Assembly: GCA_035610835.1 (NCBI GenBank)
Contig: CM069447.1
Coordinates: 41,157,437 to 41,221,436, forward strand
DNA length: 64,000 nucleotides
Origin: Ophiura sarsii
Lineage: Eukaryota; Echinodermata; Ophiuroidea; Amphilepidida; Ophiuridae
Reading direction: 5' to 3'
Shown: positions 1 to 9,000 of the stretch, piece after piece
How positions within the stretch are numbered: position 1 is the stretch's first letter
Layout: each line of letters begins with the position of its first letter
The notes under the pieces: model-generated
The model's input: the letters and a program-made list of their open reading frames with translations, nothing else
Told to the model about the DNA's origin: nothing
The model's database searches: none
Made by a program: the position numbers and the translations under genes

Positions 1-699
1 AATATAATGATAAGGATAATTGATAAGCTACAGTGCATCCGTACTTTGATATTTGCCTTGCATTCGTGCACAGCCCTTAAGCGCCGACAGGGACTAATGC
101 AAGGTCGAGAGCGATTAATAAGCACGAATGCACTGCTACCGAATGAATTATCTATCATACACCTCGAGAACACTGCTAATATGGGTATGGGTTACAATAC
201 ACCAATTCATAAACGCTTTAAAAAAAGTGCTTTAAAAAAATGCGGGATGTTCAAATTCATAAACAAATGTTGGCTGTGTTGATAGTTGGCTACAATAATA
301 TATTGTAATGTTTTATTTATCGACTGCTTACCAATGACCAACCGTCAACGTATTAACCATATATGTTAGTATGTTAAATAAGGAAAATATAGAGCATAAT
401 TAACATATGCTGGATTCTTTACTCAAAATATGATTACATTCATACACAAAATTTACTGGTTGAATATCTATAATAATAAACAAAATATGTTATTGTAATA
501 ACCATGAGAATAGTGATTATATTTGCTGGTATTGAAAAGCGATGTTGATATCATTTAATTTTGTACTCATTTTAGAACGAGTTTGATTCAGAGCTACAAT
601 AAAACAACATAGATTGTATATCCATGTAAATTGGTTGATATCACCCGATTATTATAAACTGGGGTGTTAAAAGATAAATCAATGTGTGTTGGCTGTTCG

Positions 700-1210
700 A
701 TTTTGAAGAAATTGAATTAGAATAAAAGTGTTGTAATTAATTAAAATACAGGTTTTAAAGAAGGTGTGTTGGGTTTTTACTTGGGCAGTGAATAGTGCTG
801 AAAATTATCAAAAGTTCACATTTTTTTCCAGGAGAAGATCGTTTTTGAAGAAATGAAATTAAAATAAAAGTGTTGTAATGAATTATAATGCAGGTTTTAA
901 AGGTGTATTGGGTTTTTTCTTGGGCTTGGAATAGTGCTGAAAATGATCAAAAGATGATCAGGAGATGATCTTTTATTAAGAAATGAAAGTAAAATAAAAG
1001 TGTTGTAATTAATTAAATAAATTAAAATGCGGGTTTGATATAAGGTGTGTTAGGTTTTTTTCCCTGTCTGCAGTAAAAAGTGCTGAAAGAGGTCAAAAAT
1101 TCGGATTTCTTTTCTTTCCAGGAGATGTTCTATTTTGATAGTAAAATTGTTGTAATGATTTTAAAAGCAGGTTTTAAAGAAAGTGGTTTTTTTTCTTCTT
1201 TTCTTGGGAG
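700..1210. repeat. Tandem repeat, unit about 140 bp, about 4 copies
   Basis: Units run from a gttttgaagaaatgaa-like start through aataaaagtgttgtaat, caggttttaaagaaggtgtg and gtgctgaaaatgatcaaaag to ccaggagatgatc. Copies are degenerate. The equivalent block at 46620-47340 has about one more unit, so unit number has changed since the duplication. Confidence 0.75.
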
Positions 1211-1925
1211 CAATAAGTGTAGCTAGTTCAGCAAATTCTAAAGTAATACTACGCAAGGTGGAAAAACATGAACATAATTATTAAAAGCTTTCATCGGTTA
1301 ATCCAAATCAGTGATGAGGAGTTTAAAGTGATATATCAAGAAATAGAAAGTTATCGCGACAACAAAATGCAGATAAGAAAGAAGGTGCGCACCGAACTCA
1401 ATGAATAGGTGCCGAGCGAGAGGAACAGATTCGTGAAGAGGCCGAAAGAAGGTGTGGAAATGGGGCAGAAGGAAGCTATGGAAAACCTCCTGCGTACAGC
1501 AGCACACCAAGCCACCACCGACAATTGATTCTGAATTTGATATGCTGTTCTTACAACTAAAAGCCCACCAATTCCAGCAAATATGAACTATGAATTTTAA
1601 TTTTGAATTCAAAAATTCTCTAGGATTATACAAAAACTATGCCGACTATGACGCCTGAAACATTAGAACAATTGTTACAAAAGCAACGACCCAATACAGA
1701 TATAATGAAATGGAGAGACTTAGAGGTCAACAAAATCTACGCAGTTATTGGCAAAGAAAAAGTTTTCAAAAAGGAGATACATTGGCAATACATTTAGAAG
1801 ATGAAACAAAGGTTTGGACTTGCTCATCATTGGCTTAGCGATTGGAGGAAGATAAAAACAAGTCAATTCCATGTTACCTTATACCAAAAGGAAAGGTTCA
1901 GAGCAAGCAAAATAAATCTTATCAG
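1195..1925 (+). pseudogene. Decayed two-ORF coding cassette (unrecognised family)
   Basis: Two successive reading frames look formerly coding. The first, open in the sister copy, contains KVEKHERIKSF, then ISDEEFKVIYQEIESYRDNK and an Arg/Lys/Glu-rich stretch. It continues in shifted frames as EREEQIREEAERR and GVEMGQKEAMENLLRTA, as a helical, coiled-coil-like protein would. The second begins MPTMTPETLEQLLQKQRP near 1639 and reads KWRDLEVNKIYAVIGKEKVF, then after a frameshift near 1775 LAIHLEDETKVWTCSSLA, a stop codon, and IPCYLIPKGKVQSKQNKSYQ before the stop at about 1928. The family is not recognised with certainty. A mobile-element origin is inferred from its duplication and decay. Confidence 0.45.
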
Positions 1926-1929
1926 TAGT

Positions 1930-2515
1930 TTGGATATTTTCCGGTGTGCATGGTCTGTGAGTGTGTAATTTGTGTTATTGGTGTAAATATGTAAATTTGT
2001 AAATATTATTCACATTCAGTGTTTTTGTGTGTGAAGTTATGTAAACAAAAGTAATCTAATTTTAGGGGGGACTTACTTTTTTGACCCCTTTATCACATGC
2101 CATATTGAAAATTAATTATTTAAACATAAAACAAACCGTTATTCTTTATCTTTTATTGTTTATTATTATCCGTCATACTTATACATGTTCACATAATGTT
2201 CACGTTTTACACAGTTTCATCATGTTTACATTGCATATCATAACATTTATAACGCATTTTTCATATGCTTTTCAGCATATTTACATTCATCATTACACGG
2301 TATATCATTAATTACATATTTCATAGTTTCATCATGTTTACATTGTATATCATCACAATGCACAATTATATTATGCAATCATCTTCGGTGTCTTAATTTC
2401 ACCCTTTTTAAGATGAGCACTCCCGATGTCATTCTCTTGGAAAGTGACTATTGGGCACAAATCACCGTGCAAAACTTGTCTTCCTTCTCTTCATCTATAT
2501 TAATCTGTATATATA
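1930..2515. other. AT-rich spacer with short TTTCATCATGTTTACATTG repeats
   Basis: No gene is visible. Between 2080 and 2360 there are imperfect repeats built on catcatgtttacattgtatatcat, which create a spurious hydrophobic His/Ile-rich open frame. At 2395-2500 the minus strand reads a short open stretch ending HLKKGEIKTPKMIA and a stop. It is conserved in the copy at 48475-48580 and could be the tail of a decayed protein, but it is too short to assign. Confidence 0.4.
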
Positions 2516-2958
2516 CAATCCTCAAAATAAGTAACTGACCAGGTTATAAATATACTGTTAACTCCAAAACTATAGGTCCTACGTAAAAATATTAAAATAT
2601 AAAGTTGTAAGGAAATCTCTTTTCTTCAATTTGAGACATTGTTCATGAAGATCGGTTAATAATTGAGAACACTACATTGATAAGAATAGAACAAAGTGCA
2701 GTTTAAATTTTCACACTTGGGTTTTGAACACGCAGGTTCGTGTGACATGTATGTGTATGGGCTGCATTGATCAATTCAAGCATCTCCAATCCTCATCTAT
2801 ACTTTCAATCCGTGAGTTGTCGCTACCAGTTAATTAATAATCTACCTATAATCTACCTGTTGCTAGCCCGAGGCTGCGTGTCCGTGAACAAAATGTCAAA
2901 ATGAAAATCTGAGTTGAGACCATTTAATTACCTGGTCAGTTACTTATTTTGAGGACTA
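2516..2958. mobile_element. TA-type MITE, CAGTCCTC family, 443 bp
   Basis: The ends are inverted repeats, TCCTCAAAATAAGTAACTGA on the left and its complement ending TTTTGAGGACT on the right, with ACCAGGT inside each. The same termini bound the element at 57655-58220, where the empty site is known and the target duplication is TA, as for Tc1/mariner elements. No transposase frame is present. The sister copy is at 48608-49050. Confidence 0.8.
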
Positions 2959-3409
2959 TATACTCTATACTCTGAGGTCTATGTGCTTCGGAACAGACAT
3001 AGGCTGGTTAAACCGTTATCATAACACATGATATCATCCTTTGTTTCTTATTAATTTGTTTAAATCTTTTGTGTTGTTGCATATATTAATTCATGTTTCA
3101 CTTCCAAATCTTACAGGATATTTCTTATGTTAAATTCTAAATATAGTAAGACACTTGGTATAACGGGATGTTTCCCATATCGGTTTTTCCTAATAGTTGA
3201 TTTGGCAACACCTATACACCTATGATATCAAATAATACATCTTTTTGCAATAGCCTATCTTTATGTCTAGATTATACTGCAAAAGTGGGTTTTTTTCAGT
3301 CTCTTTCCATATTGTTTATAAACTTTCTCACAGCTATAAAGGAAATATTTCAATGTAATCGATTTCGTTACAAGTTTCACAAATATCAGTTTCCTCCTTG
3401 TTTATTTTT
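2959..3409. repeat. Dispersed repeat shared with 41052-41345
   Basis: Sequence from ctctgaggtctatgtgcttc to ttgcaatagcctatcttta reappears, diverged, at 41052-41345, again directly after the right end of a CAGTCCTC-family element. The two segments therefore moved together or mark an older duplication. No gene is visible. Confidence 0.6.
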
Positions 3410-3413
3410 TTAA

Positions 3414-3581
3414 CGCTTTCCACGCGGCCATTTTTGGAATCACCATGAGAAATGCATTGAATTAAGTACAAACATGCCTAGTATTGGTTCAGTAATCCTT
3501 GAGATAAACCTTGAAAGTTGGGAAAAGTTTCTGAAAAATGTGTTTTGTATGGTAAAATTAATAGCCGTTGCAAAGGATTTT
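3414..3581. mobile_element. TTAA-type MITE relic (CTTTNCACGCGGC ends)
   Basis: The left end reads TTAACGCTTTCCACGCGGCC, and the right end carries a decayed complement near gccgttgcaaaggattt. The body matches the better preserved 239-bp element at 58387-58625, which has intact ends and TTAA on both sides. The TTAA target and CxCTTTGCACGCGG-like ends suggest a piggyBac-type origin. The sister copy starts at 49498. Confidence 0.6.
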
Positions 3582-4497
3582 ACAGTTCAATGTTTTAAGT
3601 CGTGGTTCTTTGACATCTTGAACGAGTGATTTAAAAATATTGAACCAACTGAAATTTATACTTTCGAACTTCTTTTCCCAGAAGTCTTGGCATCTTGGTT
3701 TCAATAATATCTTTGATTGCATTTGCTATTCTGTACAGTTTTGTGGTACATCATAGCTAATATGTACAGGATCTGTCGATGTTTTCCACGTTTGTGGCCT
3801 TGCTTGTCTTAAAGCTATTTATTTCAGTACAAAACTACCATCATATTTAAATTTACATTTGAGCTCCTTCCTGGACTTAAACTCCCCATTTTGGTTATAC
3901 AAATCTGCACTGTAAATACAGTGCTTATGATTTAAACAATTGCAAGTGAACTTACGTATTAAATGTCTAAGCACTACCATTTTTCGTGTTTAATAGTTAA
4001 GATTAAGCCGACCCTTTCACGTTTGAATAATAAACAAATTTCTAAACAGCTGGTTTGATCTAAGGGTTTTGAAGTTTGACACTTCCGATCTTATGTTTAA
4101 TATTTAAATACATATTGTTGAAAAGGAAACGTGTCTGCAATTTCGATCAAGGGCTACTGGTTTGCTAATATGGTGTCAAGGGTCAAATAATTACCCTTAC
4201 CGAAATTAATGCAGTCATTTTAAGCAGTCATCATGTAGAGAAGTATGTGATCACAACTATAATAGAAATAATACAAATTAAGCATTTGAAGCTCTATAGG
4301 AAGTCGCTAGAGCTTCAAATAAACGTATTCGAAGCTCGTTTGTACATGTAGACATTCGCTATGCCGTCGCTCTATGTAGAGCTCCGAATTAGCGTTGAAT
4401 AAGCAATCGACCGCCTATTTTAAGCTATGAAGCTGTTATTTTCTTAATTATGTAAAACATTATTACCTAACGACATATTAAACACACAATCAAGTCT
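3582..4497. other. No gene seen
   Basis: AT-rich, with no extended reading frame on either strand and no clear repeat structure apart from a short agctctatagg/agagcttc inverted motif around 4290-4330. The segment is carried unchanged in the copy at 49666-50569. Confidence 0.5.
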
Positions 4498-4501
4498 TTA
4501 A

Positions 4502-4910
4502 AGGAAGTGTCCCGCAAGCACAACATTGAGCATTATTTGTAAGAAAAATAATTATCGAGCCGAAATTACGTAATTATATAGAACAAAACACCATACTAGT
4601 CACAAAAATGAATAAAAACTGCCATCACTCAACATGCAATTTTTAACATTCGCGGCGATCGAAAGTCCCGGTGTCGATGACGTCATGGGTATCGGTGCTA
4701 AAATATGCGCATGTGCATTGTATAACTATGACATCATCGACACTGGGACTTTCGATCGCCGCGAATTTTAAAAAGTGCATGTTGAGAGATTGCGATTTTT
4801 ATTTGTTTTTGTCATAAGTGTGGTGTTTTGTTCTACATAATTACAAAAGTTGGGCTCGATAGTTATTTTTCTAACATATAATGCACACTTTTATGCTTGC
4901 AGGAAGCTAA
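4502..4910. mobile_element. Foldback MITE with TTAA target, about 410 bp
   Basis: The whole element is one imperfect palindrome. Its core arms contain TTCGCGGCGATCGAAAGTCC and the complement, separated by about 70 bp containing gacgtcatgg. The outer arms run back to GTGTCCCGCAAGCAC, preceded by TTAA at 4498-4501. In the sister copy (50574-50984) the right end is clean, GCTTGCAGGACACCTCCT followed by TTAA. Here the right tip has been altered to aagctaaaaaaaaa. Confidence 0.75.
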
Positions 4911-4920
4911 AAAAAAAGCT

Positions 4921-5128
4921 ATTGCTCTTTGCACGGATCCGCTAATTGCGAGGAGGGCCTCCAACTGGTGACGCGTTGAATGGGATTATTCCATGTTATT
5001 TGTAACTAGTTAGCCTTTTTCTACACAATTTGACTGGTCATGCAGCGAGACATTGTGAAATGATGCAACACTTTCATTCAATAGGATTATAGTTTGAGGC
5101 TCTCCTCGGATCCGTGTAAAGAGCGAAT
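4921..5128. mobile_element. Short MITE with GCTCTTTGCACGGATCCG ends, 208 bp
   Basis: The left end ATTGCTCTTTGCACGGATCC is mirrored at the right by GGATCCGTGTAAAGAGCGAAT. The inner sequence gaggagggcctc / gaggctctcctc extends the inverted repeat. Copies lie at 50995-51202 and, split by a hAT-like insertion, at 19674-20219. Confidence 0.7.
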
Positions 5129-5487
5129 ACTCGCGCGAGGATGCGTAAATATTGTATTTATCCTGATATTATAAGACCGTTATTTGTAGGTATTAATTTG
5201 ACCCAGTTAGCGTCTCACCAAATCCTGGTATGATCCTGCATTTCCTCGTAATCTACAAGATAAGAAAAGGAAGAATTGACAAAAATATCAATTTGTGTTT
5301 ATTCTTTTGTAACTGTTGATGGATTGATGGATTGATAGATAGAAACCAAGGGTAAGCAGGGCTTGTAAACCTTTTCCCAGCAAATTTACCATAAAATTAG
5401 ACTGGATTGAATGAAGAAAAAACCACGAATAGTTTATTATACGGAAGTATAGGTAACTACACGTATATTATGAGTGCATGTCGCTAT

Positions 5488-5706
5488 CCAGAAGACTCGT
5501 TATTCAGAAGACCCGTTATTCAGAAAACTCACTAGTCAGAAGGTCCGCTACTCAAAATTAGCGGACCTACTAAGTAACGGACTTCCTGAATAGGTGGGTT
5601 TTTTTTGTATTTTATAAAGACCCGCAACTCAGAATCTTCTGAATAGCGGACATTCTGAGTAAAGGGTGTTCTGACTAACGGGTGCCCCCCCCCCCCCCCC
5701 CCCCCC
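5488..5706. repeat. Foldback word array (CAGAAGACCCGTTATT) ending in poly-C
   Basis: The left half repeats a degenerate 16-20 nt word of the form cagaagacccgttatt. The right half repeats its complement (ttctgaatagcggacattctgagtaa style), meeting at a short palindrome with gtccgctactc / agcggacctact. The array ends at a run of about 20 C. It lies about 140 bp downstream of the gene 1 stop codon. Equivalent arrays sit at 20553-20767 and 51561-51784. Confidence 0.75.
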
Positions 5707-5848
5707 GTATAGTATAGGGATTTCAATCAATGGCCTCTTGTATTTACGTACGACGTAATAAAACAAAAAGTAACCCATAGGCCTATATAATTATTGCAAC
5801 GACTACTTTTAAAGGTACTTTACTTACATTGCGGTTGATAACCTAGTT

Positions 5849-6094
5849 TCACCATGGTTGTAAATTTGATGGTTGACGAAACACTTGACCTTGTGCGTTA
5901 AATGGTGCAGTTGGTGGCTGGTAAAATTCTTGATCTTGTGCGTTAGGCTGGAAGGATGCAGTTGGTGGCTGGTAAAATTCTTGATCTTGTGCGTTAGGCT
6001 GGAAGGATCCAGTTGGTGGTTGAGTGTTAAGCTCGAAAGGTCCTGATGGTGGCTGTTGAAACTCGTGACCCTGAGCATTAGGCTGATACTGCAC
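5849..6094 (-). CDS. Gene 1 exon 5 (Gln/Pro-rich cytosolic tail, stop)
   Basis: The acceptor AAACAG|GTGCAG puts the exon start at 6094; the stop TGA is at 5851-5849. It encodes 81 residues starting VQYQPNAQGHEF. Two tandem 51-bp units encode FQPNAQDQEFYQPPTAS, and the tail ends NLQPW. Open frame also runs upstream of the acceptor but is intronic by the splice model. Confidence 0.85.
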   Translation of the reverse strand: MQYQPNAQGHEFQQPPSGPFELNTQPPTGSFQPNAQDQEFYQPPTASFQPNAQDQEFYQPPTAPFNAQGQVFRQPSNLQPW

Positions 6095-9000
6095 CTGTTT
6101 CATGATGTAGTAAACCCGGGGTAGTAAATATATATTCTTTGGCGCAACTGCGTAATGTAACATACATCCTAGACACAAATCTTGCTTAAATACATGTTGT
6201 TACACTTTATTTCGTCGTAGACAAGTCTAGCGTCGTTTCCATGAATGTATGTTGGATTCAACAATCGACCCATTTCTTGTTACCTCAATGGTAAATAATT
6301 GTATTAATTAAGTAGGACAGGGTACGTCGTGTGCTTTGAGTTGGGATCCCTTTGTGTGACATGTATGAAAAATGGAAAAAGCACGTGGGTTTTGCTTAAA
6401 ACATGTTAATCATGAAAACTATACATAGGAGTAAAGGAAAGTATACATATCCTGAAAGCCTACACATTTCCAAATTTCATAATGTCAATATCAAGGTCAT
6501 TGTACAGGGTGTTTAGACAATATATAGATTGTAAAATGAAGAAATGTACTAACATTTGCACTTGCCATTTTCGTTCATTGAAGATAACATTATATTTTAT
6601 TAAGTTGTATAATTCAAAAGTATATAATATTGTCCCAAAAAAAATGATGCCACCTTTGTCTTTACTTATAAATGGTACCTTATACAGGGTAATCAAAAAA
6701 TTGTGACAAAATAACTATGTTAAAATGTATTTGCTAAACAAAGTTAACCATTATCATAATTTGGTGTCATGCTATGCCCAATAAACACAATATTACACAG
6801 GTGTACCAAGCGGAATGTATATCGAGTCCTCAATCTATGCAAGTGTTTACCTTTTCTTCACTTTTCTAGGCAATTTTGATTAAGTTATTAATGAAACATG
6901 AAATACAACATGCATGGAATTATCATTTTAAAATACACGATATGTCTATACACCTATCACATTTAAATATGGCCAATAAGATTATATACAGGGTGTTACA
7001 AAATCTGTAATCTTAAGGAACACTAAATTATAAAACTATATCCTATCGAAACATATCACAAATTCTATAAGAATTAAAGTAGGTATGGCACATTAAAATT
7101 TCAAATATATTAGAATTCAACAAAACAGGTGTCATTTCAAGATCTTGGCAACAGATCTAATTTGGTGCAAAAATCATGTTAATCGAGTAATGCGTTCTGG
7201 TGATATGGTCATTTGAAAATCTCCAGAAGTAGTCGAAATCCTGCGACGAAATGCCTTTTTTTTTTAGCCACAAATTGATTTTTGTCAATGTTGAACCTGT
7301 TTATTTTAATAACTATGTTCTTAAAATGACTAATAACGTATTAATCATCACATTCCTCACATGTTTACCAGCTGATAACTATGCCATAGTAGATTTTATT
7401 TTCAACCCTTTTTTATTTTATTTTTTTAACCTTTTTAAATATTTTTCTTACTTATTTCCTATATTCAGTGTCTGAGATTCTTATTTACTTATACCATTTA
7501 TTCAGTGCCTGTCCCGTTGTCTAATATTGTGCATGCAAACGCGCCAATGAGTAAATTCCTAATGATCCTTTTGAGGGCAGTATCTGTCATTCTGTCGCTA
7601 TTGATATGATATGATCAACAGAGGGCTCCCTTTAGTCCACTGGTAATACAGTGATTGCACCCGCACAGTGACCGACACGCCCCGAGTAAAAATAGACCAT
7701 TGAGGAGTTTTGTTAATACTTTTGTTTTCTCGTTTACTTCAAAAGATTGTAAATCGCAGTGAGTGGTATAAAATAGGTATATACTGTAGGGGAAATAAAA
7801 GTGTACCCACAGACGTTGTTTCAACCAAAATGGTTGTTCCAGGTTGTTCCAAATATAATTTGGACGTTTTAAAAGGGGAAATATTGTTACACACTAGTGA
7901 CCAGTGTTATATGACCAACAGTATCGTATCGACCGACGTCTAAACGAACAGATAGGCGGACTACACCCCCTAATCCATATCTGGCTACGCTAGTGCTAGA
8001 TCTTGATAACAAACAATGATAACGATTTACATGTAGGAAAACTTATGCAGTTAAAATGTAGAAAATATAACTTATTGCAACCTTGCATGGGTAATCACAA
8101 ATCCCTGAGCCCATGGTTGAGCACGGATAAGACCAATATCGACAAACTATTTATCTACAAAAAGAAGGCCCTACGTATCTGCGCTGGTGCATCCTATGAC
8201 TTGCATTCATAGCCTCTCCTTTTCGGCTTCATTTATCTTAATATTTTCGATATCAACCAACTTCAAACTGCCTTATTTATGTTTCGTTTCAACAACAACT
8301 CGCTCCCTAATTTTGTTTTGGTTTCTTCTCTAAACATTAAGATATTCACAGTTACAATACAAGAAACTCAAATACTTCATTGTTAATTATTTTAAATCCA
8401 AATTCGTCCGTCATTCTGTAATAGTGTGATCAACAAAAGAAAGGCATACATTTTGTTTATGACCTATAGAGTGTCTTCCGATTGTTGTTTGTCCAAACTA
8501 GATAGACATGTAGATGAATCTCTTTTGAACAATTTGGTACCAAACACGCTACAAAATAACAAAGAAAAATCATTATTAGCACCATTTAATGGTGCTAATT
8601 ATGGCTTGTCTTTGTTGCTTGGTGGCATATTTTATTAATGGGGGTGTCGCCCCCCCCCCCCCACACACACACCCACACACCCCCCACCCCTCCCTCCTTT
8701 GGGGACGCCCTTAGTTGTACGCTATCCGGTCCCCATCCCCAGTGAAATGGGCCTATAGGCTGGTTATACTCACTATCACTTGTTGCGGGGCCGGACTCGA
8801 TGGCCGACAACATACACCGTGACAGCAGTATGCAGCGCCTACAATGGCAACCACCATTTCAACGAATGCAACGGCAGCACTTAGGCTGTGTATAATAGGC
8901 TAGAGAGTTAACAATATAATAATAAAATTAAAGTTAAGAACACTAATAATAAACAATATTGATGGCTTAACTCTTGCCTAATCATTATCTAACCGATGTA

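Larger units (their letters stand above)
1..6180. repeat. Segmental duplication block A, copy 1 (3' side of gene 1)
   Basis: This stretch is colinear and near-identical with 45771-52290, with the same transposons at the same places. It holds the last exon of gene 1 and about 5.8 kb of 3' flank. Differences are small: the copy at gene 3 carries a 147-bp insertion (46061-46207) and an extra unit of a roughly 140-bp tandem repeat. The left limit of homology lies outside the window. Similarity to the gene 3 copy falls sharply just upstream of the last exon (around 6200 here, 52290 there). Confidence 0.9.

Noticed and set aside
2081..2311. 76-codon hydrophobic frame, duplicated at 48158-48403
   Set aside because: Made of short AT-rich repeats with biased His/Ile/Tyr content; its conservation is explained by recent duplication of the whole block.
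7620..7690. tRNA-like A-box (TAGTCCACTGG) in intron 4
   Set aside because: No B-box GGTTCGA motif or cloverleaf-compatible stems follow.
8636..8770. Minus-strand frame extending exon 4 (IGPFHWGWGPDS...)
   Set aside because: Downstream of a good donor (GTGAGT, GTAAGT in gene 3) that joins in phase to the conserved tail exon; the extension runs into C/CA simple sequence.
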